A stretch of DNA of 64,000 bases from Streptomyces sp. DH24 (GTDB lineage Bacteria; Actinomycetota; Actinomycetes; Streptomycetales; Streptomycetaceae), in the NCBI RefSeq assembly GCF_029813775.1, contig NZ_JARVKW010000011.1, positions 62,001-126,000 on the forward strand. Reading direction: 5' to 3'. The notes below the pieces were generated by a model that saw only the letters and a list, made by a program, of their open reading frames with translations, searched no databases and had not been told where the DNA came from. This document shows, piece by piece, positions 8,343 through 17,200 of the stretch; within the stretch, counting starts at the first letter, position 1; every line of letters starts with the position of its first letter. Both the position numbers and the translations under genes were made by a program.

Positions 8343-9500
8343 ATGCGGGTAGAGCTCGGGGCTGCGGTGTCCATGGCGCGGGAGATCGGTGAGCAGGTTC
8401 TGGCCCCGGAGGCTGCGGCCGTGGATGAGCACCGGAGATGGCCGGAGAAGGGTATGGCGGCGCTGCGGTCCCGGCTGGGCGGACTGGTGGTGCCGACCGA
8501 GTGCGGGGGGATGGGGCACGGGCTGCTGGCGGTGGCGCAGGTCGGTGAGGCGACGGGGCGGGCCTGCGCCTCGACGTCGATCTGTTTCGGTATGCACCTC
8601 GTCGGCTCGGCGGTGATCGCTGCGAAGGCCAGCTGCCGACAGCGGGAGCGCTACCTGGAACCGATCGCCGCCGGTGAGCATTTGACGACTCTGGCCTTGT
8701 CGGAGCCGGGGACGGGTGGCGAGTTCTGGCTGCCGCAGACCCGTATGGAGCGGGTGGCGGAGGACCGGCTGCGGCTGACCGGAGCGAAGAGCTTCGTGAC
8801 CAATGCCGGCCACGCGGATTCCTATGTCCTGTCCACCTTGGCCGCCGGACCGGGCACGCCGCCGGGACAGTTTTCCTGCACGGTGGTCGACGCCACCGTG
8901 CCGGGGCTGGAGTGGGGCTCGCCATGGCAGGGTTTCGGCATGCGCGGCAACGCTTCGCGTGGGCTGGAGCTGCGAGGAGCCGAGATCGCCGACTGGTGCC
9001 TCCTGGGAGAGGAGGGCGATGAGATCTGGTACGTCTTCAATGTCGTCGCCCCTCATTTCCTGATGGCCATGGCCGGCACCTACCTCGGTGTCGCGGCGGC
9101 GGCCCTGGAGGAGGCTCGTTCCCATCTGCTGCGACGCAAGGGGGCGCGCGGAGGTCGTTCCGCGGCCGGGCAGCCGGTTGTGCAGCACCGGCTGGGCACG
9201 ATGTGGGCCCGCGTGGAACGCACTCGACGGCTGATCTACCACGCCGCCGCAGAGGCGGAGATCGGCAGTCCGGATGCCCTGCTGGGGCTGGCCTCTGCCA
9301 AAGCCGAGGTGGCCGAGGCTGCCGAGACGACTGTCAACGACGCCCTGACCCTGGTCGGCGGCATTGGCTACGGCGAGGACTCGCCCCTGCACCGCCTGCT
9401 GCGCGACGCCCGCGCCGCGCACGTGATGTCCCCCGTGACCGACCTGCTGCGGGTGTGGACCGGCAGGGCCCTGCTGGACGAACCGCTCCTTGAGGGCTGA
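8343..9500 (+). CDS. Acyl-CoA dehydrogenase family protein
   Basis: A 385-residue flavoprotein of normal acyl-CoA dehydrogenase length. Early helices, then the flavin-contact motif ALSEPGTGGEFW, GAKSFVTNAGHAD (beta domain), and a C-terminal helical domain with LVGGIGYGEDSPLHRLLRDARAA. The usual YEGT-type tail is replaced by SPVTDLLRVWTGRALL, as in several actinobacterial homologues, so the catalytic base cannot be placed by eye. I chose the ATG at 8343 (GGAG upstream) because homologues begin near here. The phosphatase gene starts 4 bases after the stop. Confidence 0.85.
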   Translation: MRVELGAAVSMAREIGEQVLAPEAAAVDEHRRWPEKGMAALRSRLGGLVVPTECGGMGHGLLAVAQVGEATGRACASTSICFGMHLVGSAVIAAKASCRQRERYLEPIAAGEHLTTLALSEPGTGGEFWLPQTRMERVAEDRLRLTGAKSFVTNAGHADSYVLSTLAAGPGTPPGQFSCTVVDATVPGLEWGSPWQGFGMRGNASRGLELRGAEIADWCLLGEEGDEIWYVFNVVAPHFLMAMAGTYLGVAAAALEEARSHLLRRKGARGGRSAAGQPVVQHRLGTMWARVERTRRLIYHAAAEAEIGSPDALLGLASAKAEVAEAAETTVNDALTLVGGIGYGEDSPLHRLLRDARAAHVMSPVTDLLRVWTGRALLDEPLLEG

Positions 9501-9504
9501 CACG

Positions 9505-11589
9505 ATGAGCCACGGTCTGCCCCTGCTGCTGCTCGTCGACGTCCCGCTGGGGACAGTCACCGCCATCACCGCCGACCTGGCCGCAACGACCGACATCATC
9601 CAGACCACGGCCGAGGACGTGCTGGCCTACACCGGCGGAACCCCCGGCCGGCGTCGGCCGACGGTGGTCGTGGTCGGGGAGACGGTCACGGCGCCCGTCG
9701 GCGTCGTCCACTCCCTGCGGCCGCACCCCGCGGACCTGGCAGTCGCCGTGACGGCCGTCCCTGCCACGGAGCAGAAGCTCGCCGTGCTTCCGCTGCTGTT
9801 TCCCGACGATGTCGTGCGCCGTGTGAAGGGCAGCCAGGCAGCACTGCGGATGCCCCATGTAGTGAGGGAGCTGCTGCAGCAGCTCAGCTACCGCCGTGCG
9901 CACGTCGCGGCGCAGGCCGCGGCCCAGCAGCACCTGTCTACGGGTGCGTCGATCGACCGGCAGCTGGGGGAGCGGCTGCTGGGGCAGTTCCTGTCCCAGG
10001 CTCCGATTGGTGTGCTCATGCTGGACGGTGACGCGGTCGTCGCCTGGAACCCTCGGGCCGCCGACATCTTGGAATTGACAGAGCCGGATGCGCTGCACCG
10101 GCCGGTGACCGACCTGTTCCCCGAGGACCAGCGCACGGTACTGCACCGCTATCTGGCTGCCTCGGGACCACCCGGGGATGCCGAACCGGACGCGGTCTTC
10201 GAACGCGTCCGTGGCGACGGCACCTCCCAGGCCCTGAGCATGGCTGTACGGCAGGTGGTGGACACCGAGGGACGCAGCCGCACCCTCGTTCTCACCGAGG
10301 ATGTCACCGACCGCCTGCACGCCCAGCGCAAACTCGCCGAACGCACCAGCCACGCCCTGCTCACCACCGAAGTCGCCGCCGCCATGACGGCGCCAGGACC
10401 ACTCAAAGAGCGCCTGCACCGGTGCGTGCGAGCCGCCACCGACCGCCTGGGCGCCGACCGCGTGTGCGTCTGGACCCTGAACACACGCGGCGAACTGGTC
10501 CACGCCATCTGCGCCGAGAACGATGCCGAAACTCCCGACACGTCCTGCCAAACGGCTCAGCGCGTCCTGGTGGAACAGGTCGTCGCGGCACGCCGCCCGC
10601 GATTGGACGTCCCACCCCGCACCGACCCGCACGCCCCTCAACCTTCGGGCGGCCGTGGCTCTTTCGCCGCTTTCCCTCTCGTCTCCGGTGGGGAGCTGCT
10701 CGGCGTACTGTCGCTGACCACGCGCCTGGCGCTGCCCGCCTCCGTCCTCGCCACCTTGGAGAACATCGCAGACCAGATAGCCGTCGGCACCCAGCAGGAC
10801 CGCCTGCTCAACCGTCTGGGGGAGGCAACCCGTGCCCTCGAACGTCCTCTGCTTCCACCACGCCTGCCCGACCTGCCGGGCTTCGACCTAGCGGCCCGCT
10901 ACGCCCCCTTCAGCCAGGGTCTGAACATCGGCGGTGACTTCTACGACGCCTTCACCGCCCCCGACGGCCGCCACGTCCTGGTCCTGGGAGACGTCTGCGG
11001 CAAAGGCCCCGACGCGGCCGCCATCACCGGCCTGGTCCGCCACACCCTGTGGACCGCCGCCCAGCACACCAGCGACCCCGCCCACGTCCTGAACCTGATC
11101 AACACCGCGTTGCGCCGCCAGAACACCCCCTTCTGCACCCTCGTTTACGTGGTCATCGACGCCACCCGCACTCCCGCCCGCCTCCAGATCGCCAGCGCCG
11201 GCCACCCCGCCCCGCTCGTGCGCCGAGCGAATGGCGACACCGCACCTCTGGAGACACGGGGCACCCTGCTGGGCGTACTGGAGACGCCACGCCACCCGGT
11301 CACCGATGTGGAACTACGACCCGGCGACACACTGGTGCTCTACACAGACGGCTTCACCGAAGGAGCCGGCGCCGCAGACCAGCGCGATCCGGAAGACCTC
11401 GCTGCCATCGTCGCCTCCCTGCCGCCGACTGATGAGCCGGCTGTCGCCGGGAACGTAGCAACCGCGCTGATGGACGACGCCCACCGCTGGTGGGGCGAAC
11501 GGCTGCGCGACGACCTCGCCGTCATGACCCTGACGGCAACTGCGATCCACGGCCCGCCCAGTGAGACGGCCGACACGAGCACCGGGTGA
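9505..11589 (+). CDS. PAS-GAF-PP2C (SpoIIE-type) serine phosphatase
   Basis: A 694-residue cytoplasmic regulator. Residues 1-130 form a Val/Leu-rich alpha/beta segment that looks like a degenerate receiver domain. A PAS domain follows (about 160-260, containing APIGVLMLDGDAVVAWNPRA), then GAF (about 285-425), then the SpoIIE/PP2C phosphatase (about 445-680). Metal-binding motifs in the last domain are GGDFYDAF (about 475), GDVCGKGPDAA (about 494), LYTDGFTEG (about 611) and DDLAVMTL. Such proteins dephosphorylate anti-sigma antagonists in response to signals. The ATG at 9505 lies behind TGAGGG. Coupled to the acyl-CoA dehydrogenase gene by position only. Confidence 0.9.
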   Translation: MSHGLPLLLLVDVPLGTVTAITADLAATTDIIQTTAEDVLAYTGGTPGRRRPTVVVVGETVTAPVGVVHSLRPHPADLAVAVTAVPATEQKLAVLPLLFPDDVVRRVKGSQAALRMPHVVRELLQQLSYRRAHVAAQAAAQQHLSTGASIDRQLGERLLGQFLSQAPIGVLMLDGDAVVAWNPRAADILELTEPDALHRPVTDLFPEDQRTVLHRYLAASGPPGDAEPDAVFERVRGDGTSQALSMAVRQVVDTEGRSRTLVLTEDVTDRLHAQRKLAERTSHALLTTEVAAAMTAPGPLKERLHRCVRAATDRLGADRVCVWTLNTRGELVHAICAENDAETPDTSCQTAQRVLVEQVVAARRPRLDVPPRTDPHAPQPSGGRGSFAAFPLVSGGELLGVLSLTTRLALPASVLATLENIADQIAVGTQQDRLLNRLGEATRALERPLLPPRLPDLPGFDLAARYAPFSQGLNIGGDFYDAFTAPDGRHVLVLGDVCGKGPDAAAITGLVRHTLWTAAQHTSDPAHVLNLINTALRRQNTPFCTLVYVVIDATRTPARLQIASAGHPAPLVRRANGDTAPLETRGTLLGVLETPRHPVTDVELRPGDTLVLYTDGFTEGAGAADQRDPEDLAAIVASLPPTDEPAVAGNVATALMDDAHRWWGERLRDDLAVMTLTATAIHGPPSETADTSTG

Positions 11590-11650
11590 CGGCACAGAAG
11601 GGATCGCGTCCGGCAGCTGCACGGCCGCCACCACAGCGATCTTCAGAGGG

Positions 11651-11745
11651 ATCGACAGCACGGCCAGCGGTACCGTCAAGTGGTTCAACTCGGAAAGAGC
11701 TTCGGCTTCATCGAACAGGACGGTGAAGGCTCGGACCTCTTCACT
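11651..11745 (+). pseudogene. Cold-shock protein remnant, frameshifted and truncated
   Basis: One frame reads TASGTVKWFNSE, the hallmark N-terminus of CspA-type proteins. The next frame then continues FGFIEQDGEGSDLF, the RNA-binding second strand, so one base has been lost around 11694-11700. Similarity ends after DLF, just before the convergent gene. A full CspA would need about 40 more residues. No usable start codon lies directly before it. Confidence 0.75.
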
Positions 11746-11757
11746 CTTCATGCCCTG

Positions 11758-12345
11758 TCAGAGCTTGCCTTCGAGCAGTACGGTGCGGTGGCCATGGAGA
11801 CGGCGTGAGAAGTCCACGACGAACTCGGGGCGCAGTTGGGGCCAGTTCCAGAACGTGAAGCCGAGATGACCAAACGCGAAGTGGTCGTCGGCCCAGTGCC
11901 ACGTGTGCACGGGAGCTGTCCGGCCGCAGGAGGGGCAAGCGACGGGCGCATCGTGACCCTCGGCCCAGGAGCCCACTGCGTCGCTGAACCGGGCCCACCT
12001 CTCCTCGATGAGCGACCAGTGCTCGTCGACGAGGGTCATCTCCGCTGCGCAGTGCGGGCAGGTGACGGCCGAGGGTTCGCCCTGACCAGCATCGAAGACC
12101 GTACGCCCTACGGTGACGTGCAGGCCGTTGCTCCACATGTTGACCAGCTCGGGATCAGGATCCTCGACGGCTTCGCCGTAACGCGTCCCTGGCGCGTGCC
12201 CGGCGTCGGCGCCGAGGACGCAGTCGGTACGTTCCGCTGAGATGAAGCCGTCTGCAATCAGCCAGTCGAGTATGTTCGCCGCGAGCCCCTGCGCCTCCTC
12301 CGGCGTGGCCTCGGTGTCGACGATCGTCTGGAACCAGTCGCCCAT
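11758..12345 (-). CDS. Hypothetical protein with two CxxC zinc-ribbon-like pairs
   Basis: A 195-residue soluble protein. The ATG at 12345 is preceded by GGAGGGGA, which decides the start over a longer upstream frame. The N-terminal half is acidic (GDWFQTIVDTEATPEEAQG). The middle has VTCPHCAAEMTLVDEHW and VACPSCGRTAPVHTWHWAD, two CxxC pairs about 40 residues apart that could bind one zinc ion. The C-terminus is aromatic-rich (HLGFTFWNWPQLRPEF). I do not recognise a named family. It lies among pseudogenes but its frame is intact. Confidence 0.65.
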   Translation of the reverse strand: MGDWFQTIVDTEATPEEAQGLAANILDWLIADGFISAERTDCVLGADAGHAPGTRYGEAVEDPDPELVNMWSNGLHVTVGRTVFDAGQGEPSAVTCPHCAAEMTLVDEHWSLIEERWARFSDAVGSWAEGHDAPVACPSCGRTAPVHTWHWADDHFAFGHLGFTFWNWPQLRPEFVVDFSRRLHGHRTVLLEGKL

Positions 12346-12493
12346 GATCTCCCCTCCAGTGCTCGTGCCTGCGTACCGTACGTCTCGCCACGGACATTCG
12401 CAGCGGCCCCACCGACATCGCGTTCGTGTCGAAGTCGTCGTCCGGGGCAGGGCGCACGGACTGGGCCGGAGCGGGGCCGCCGTCGCTGTGCTG

Positions 12494-13135
12494 TCAGAGG
12501 CGTGACTTTTTGCCGCCACTGCCGGGCAGCAGCCTCCCGCCGAGCAGCACCGCGCAGGCCCCGACGGTCAGCAGCCCGCCGGACAGGAAAGTGCCCCGCA
12601 CGTCGGCGAGCCGAAGGACCAGTCCCCCGAGCACGGCGCCCGCCGCGATACCGGCGTCGTACGCACCGGAGTTCGCAGCGAGTGCGAGTTCCGTGCGGCC
12701 CGGTGCGCAATGCAGCATCTCGTTCTGGGTAATCATGAACACCGGGCCGAGCGCACCGCCCATCAGCACCATGAACACCGCCGCCGCCACGGGTTGGCTG
12801 CCGGACGCGTACAGGCCGAGCATGCCCACCGTCTGCGTGACTACGGCAGTGATCAGCGCGGTCTGCGGAGAGCGGTCCAGCAACGCCCCGGTGATGCTCA
12901 CCCCGGCCAGACACGCAGCACCGAGAATCGCGAACAGGGCGTTGACCGCGCTCGGGGAGAACCCGCTCACGTCGCCCAGGAATTTCACGATGCAGGTGTA
13001 TCCCGTGAACGCCCCAGTGGCGGACAGGGCCCCGGCCGCCAGCACGGTCCCGAACCGGCGGGCGTCGGGCCTGGTTCCGTAGGCGGCGGGCTCCTCCTGT
13101 GGACCTGAGGTCGGCAGCAGAACGGCGATCGTCAC
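12494..13135 (-). pseudogene. C-terminal half of an MFS transporter
   Basis: The 213-residue frame contains six hydrophobic helices starting at FGTVLAAGALSATGAFTGYT and ending at LLTVGACAVLLGGRLLP, matching transmembrane helices 7-12 of a sugar/drug-efflux MFS protein. The six N-terminal helices are absent: upstream sequence at 13136-13270 has no membrane-helix coding potential. The ATG at 13135 falls within what should be the central loop. It may still be translated, but it is not a complete transporter. Confidence 0.7.
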
Positions 13136-13289
13136 GAGGGAACGGATTCCGCGGAGGTGGTCGGTGACGGTGGCCCGGGCGACACGGCCGACCGAGGGGG
13201 CATCGTTCAGCCGTTCCTCGTGAGGCGTGGGTCATGAGGCGTGAGATGCGAGGCGTGAGTCGGCGGCCGGGGGGACTGACCCGGGGCCG

Positions 13290-13540
13290 GCCGGCAGAGC
13301 GTGGGCGCGCCGTTGTCGACCAGCGCCTGATGCATGGCGGCGAACGCGCGCGTGTCGCGTTCACGGGCGGCGAGGGCCGCGGTGTGGGCCCGGTTCGTGG
13401 CCAGGGCGCCGGGGGCGTGCAGGCGCCGGCCAGCGCAAGGCTCGAACCCTGCCCGGTGAGGAACGAGGGCGCGTACGCCGCGTCGCCGACGAGCGCGACG
13501 TGGCCCCTGGCCCGGTGGGGCATGCGGGTCCGACCGGGCC
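13290..13540 (-). pseudogene. FAD-dependent monooxygenase C-terminal remnant
   Basis: The minus strand reads GHVALVGDAAYAPSFL followed by TGQGSSLALAGA, the FAD-contact motif of PF01494-type monooxygenases. After a frameshift near 13425 it continues ALATNRAHTAALAARERDTR and FAAMHQALVDNGAPTL, the normal downstream helix. The N-terminal three quarters are missing, cut where the upstream region of the SUKH-family gene begins. Confidence 0.75.
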
Positions 13541-13562
13541 GGGCTGCACTACGGTTGGCCGC

Positions 13563-14207
13563 ATGCCTGTCGAACACACTGCCGCCCCCGGTCGCGTCGA
13601 GGCGGCCTGGCGGAACATCACCGCATGGCTCGCCGAGCACGCGCCCGTCTCGCACGCCTCACTCCTGCCACCCGCGCCCGAGGCCGGGATCGAACGCGCC
13701 GACACTCTCCTGCGCGAGCGTCTCGGGTTCGAACTGCCTTCCGAACTGCGGCAGTTGTGGCGTCTTTGCGGCGGCGTGGCACACCAGCACGTCGAGGAGG
13801 ACGAGGACCTCGGCGAGATCAGCTCCGGCGCCTTCCTCCCCGGCGGCATCCTCTTCACCCCCGAGCAGGCGCTGGGCCCTCGCCTCCCCGCGCCGGGCGG
13901 CCGCGACACCTGGGGCGGCGCCCGCGTGGTGCCCTGGCTGACCGGCGACGAGGCCGGGCCGCTGCAGGGCCACTACGCCGGGGAGGACGGCGTGGGCAAG
14001 TGGTCACTGCTCGACGAACCGGTGCGGAAACCGGAGTACCCGTCGGTCGCCGCCTACCTCGAAGCCGTCCACCGTACCCTCACCGAGGGCCCCGCGGACG
14101 GTATGGGCCCGGACGTGCCGGGCGTCGTCTGGGGATGCCTGGTCTGGGACAACCCCGAGTTCCCCGGCCTGGACGAAGCCGCCGAACACTGGACGCCCCT
14201 GCACTGA
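13563..14207 (+). CDS. SMI1/KNR4 (SUKH) family protein
   Basis: A 214-residue soluble acidic protein. The SUKH fold is suggested by ERADTLLRERLGFELPSELR followed by QLWRLCGGV, then GGILFTPEQAL and the strand/helix pattern ending YPSVAAYLEAVHRTL. Start at the ATG 13563. SUKH proteins are widespread immunity proteins against nuclease toxins (family knowledge). Here the gene faces, end to end, a large secreted protein with a NucA/NucB-type C-terminus, separated only by a strong shared terminator. Immunity is therefore an attractive inference, but convergent order is not the usual toxin-immunity arrangement. Confidence 0.75.
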   Translation: MPVEHTAAPGRVEAAWRNITAWLAEHAPVSHASLLPPAPEAGIERADTLLRERLGFELPSELRQLWRLCGGVAHQHVEEDEDLGEISSGAFLPGGILFTPEQALGPRLPAPGGRDTWGGARVVPWLTGDEAGPLQGHYAGEDGVGKWSLLDEPVRKPEYPSVAAYLEAVHRTLTEGPADGMGPDVPGVVWGCLVWDNPEFPGLDEAAEHWTPLH

Positions 14208-14230
14208 CCGTCGACGCGACGTGACGCGGC

Positions 14231-14272
14231 GGGCCCCCGTTCCCCGGACCGGGGTCCGGGGAACGGGGGCCC
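14231..14272. terminator. Bidirectional terminator, 19-bp perfect stem
   Basis: Positions 14231-14249 are the exact reverse complement of 14254-14272, with a 4-base loop. It lies between the convergent SUKH-family and nuclease genes and should terminate both. Confidence 0.9.
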
Positions 14273-14296
14273 TGGAAAGCGCTCGGGCGCGGCCCG

Positions 14297-17200
14297 TCAG
14301 GGTTTCGCCATCGTGCAGACGAGCGTCGCCTTCGTCGGGTCACAGCCCGCGAACCAGCTGTTGCCGGGGTCCACGTAGTAGCTGTCCTGGTCGAGGATCC
14401 GGAACTTCTTCAGGAACCCCTCGTAGAACGAATCCGTTTCCATGGAACCCGAGTTGACCTTCAGCGACATCGACGAACGGCCGCACTTCTCGTCGAATGT
14501 CGGCGCGTCGTAGCGGGTGTCGTCGAGGAGGTGCTCACTGCCGTCGTCGGTCTTGGCCGCAACGGTCTGGATGCACTCGGCGCCACCGTTCTTCCCCGCC
14601 GTGTTCGTGCCACCGTTCACCACCGGCACACCGGGTGATTGGTAGGTGGAGGAGAACGGGAACTCGTCGCAGGAGATGGTCTCCGGGGCACCCTCAATGA
14701 TCTCCGGGTGCAGGGCCGTCCACTTGTGCTTCGCGAACCGCTTCTGCGGCACCCAGCCGTCCATCCGGGGGCCGGTGTACTTCGGGCACATCACACGGTC
14801 GCGGTTGTAGTCCCGCTCGTAGTTCGTCTCGTTACGGGCCTTGCTCGGCAGATAGCGCAGGGGGTCGTAGATCGACTTGCCGCTGCCGTTGACCTTCGAC
14901 TTGTTCTGGATCAGCCACACGTGCGCGGCCGCGGCCGGGTACTTCGCCGTGTTGAACGTGTACTTCGGGTAGTACTGCGGCAGCACGCACCCGCTGGTCG
15001 CGCCGTTCGCCGGCACCTTGTCGCAGCGTACGTACACCCACGGGGAGGTGCCGGGTCCGCGGTCCTCCCACTCGCCGCGCTTGCCGTTGAGCCCCATCGG
15101 CGGGGTGACCTCGGTCTCCGGGTTGGCGATGAAGTACACCGGCATGGTCTTCGACAGGTCGACGTCACGGGAGCCGGAGGCGTTGTCCACGCTGCCGTTC
15201 CAGGTGTGGGAGGCCGTGCCCGTCGCCATGTGGGTGTCGCGGGGCTGGTTGCCCTCCATGCCGCCGTCCCACGACAGGTCGTTGTAGAAGTCGAAGTTCT
15301 CCTGGCTGCGGTCGCCGCCGTCGGTGGCACAACCGTCGCTGAAGCACATGTTGTCGATCATGGCGTTGGGGTTGCCGTCCCCGAAGAGCACCGCGCGGTC
15401 CTCGGCGGGGAAGCTGTTCGAGATCGGGTTGAGCTCGATCCACGTCTTGATGCTGTTGCCCTGGACGTCGACCTTGATCTGGTAGGCGACCTCGAAGTGC
15501 GCCGAGTACTCCACCGGCAGGGTGCCGTCGGAGAAGGTGGCCTTCGCCGTGTAGTGGAGGTCGTAGAACAGACACGCCTCGGTGCGGCTCATCAGCGACT
15601 TCTGGGCCTCGCCGTACAGGCTCGGCTGGCACCAGGCGTCGGTGATCACCGGGTCGGGATACGAGGCGGCCCGGGTCATCCGCGCCCTCGCGGAGGCCCG
15701 CGTGCCCTCCAGCGACTGCCGCTTCTTCGGGGTGATCGTCACCTCCGCGTTCTCGCTCCTGACGGTGCGGGGAGCGGAGAGCGGCTTGAAGCCGGGTATG
15801 CCCGCCGCCTGCGGGCTGTTCGGCTGGTTGGGCGCCAGGGCGTCCTTGTCCAGCGGCGGCAGCGCGATGTCGATCTTCTGCGGGCGGTTGTAGTCGCGCG
15901 TGCCGGACGTGAACCCGTAGTCCTTGATCGGACCGGCGTTGCCCGCCCGGTCGACGGTCTGCGTCTCCACGGCGTGGTTGCCGTCGGCCGTCGGGATCAC
16001 CGTGTACGCGGCATCCGGGGCGAGCGCCCTGGTGGTGCCGGTGGTGGTACGGACCGTGCTCCAGCCGTGGGTCGCGGGGTCGTCCTCGTACGGATCGACA
16101 CGGAACCGCACCTCGGCGGCGTCAGGGGCACCCGTGGTGACGTCGAAGCCACCCGCGACGCCCGAGGGCCCGCCCCAGTTCTCCGGGTAGGTGGACGAGA
16201 CGATGGACTGCGGTTCACCCGGCGCGGTGGTGTCGACGACGAACTGGGTCCAGGACGACCAGCTCAGGTTGTAGTGCGTCCCGTCGTAGGCGTTGGTCCG
16301 GAACTTGTACGTCCTGCCGTCCCGGAGCTGTCCCGCCGGGACGGTGACGGAGGCCGGCTTCCCGGAGTCCACGAAGCCGGAGACGATCAGCCCCTCACCG
16401 GCCGGGGTGGTGATGGGCGTGTTGGTGGCCGCGTCGTACACCTGGAAGGTGACGTTGACCTTGTCGCCGTCGGGGTCGGTGACGGTGTCCCGCAGCGTCG
16501 GCGTGGTGGAGTCCACCGCCCAGACGCCGCCGTACGACTTGAAGGGCGGACCGGCCTGGCGGGCGGTGCCGTCCGACGGCCGGTAGTTGTACGTCACGGA
16601 GAGCTTGGGCTGGTTGGACGTCGCGTTGGCGGAGTTGACGCGCTTCCACGCCTTCACGTCGTCGGTGGCGGCCCGCAGACCCATGTGGCCGCGGGTCGCC
16701 TTCGCCGAGGCCCAGGTCTGGACGAGGGCGTCGACGTCCGCGTTGATCCAGCCGTCCGGCTGCGTGGCGGCACAGTCCGGACTGCCCTTGGTCTGCGTGG
16801 ACGAGTGGTACTGCTGGTTCCACGTCGGCTGCGACGTCCAGCGCGAGGACGTCGACGACGCGGAGGTGTCCCAGACCGTCCAGGACTGCGCGGAGCAGTC
16901 GGTGTTGCCGGAGTGGAAGTTCCACAGCGCGAGGTTGGTGTCGACGATCAGCGCGTCCTGGATCGCCGAGGTGTTCCAGGTGATGAAGGACCGCGCGGTG
17001 CGCGGCGTGCCGTCGGCGTTCCTGGTGCCCGGATTGCCCAGGTCCAGCTCGGCGTCACCCGACCAGTCGACCGTCTCGCCCTGCTGGACGTAGGTGTCGA
17101 AAGTGCTGGCCAGTGCGGAGGTGGACGGGTCGATGGTGACCGGGTAGACGGTGTCCGGGTCGTTGAGGAAGTCCTCGGACGGGGTCACGACGAGGTCGAT

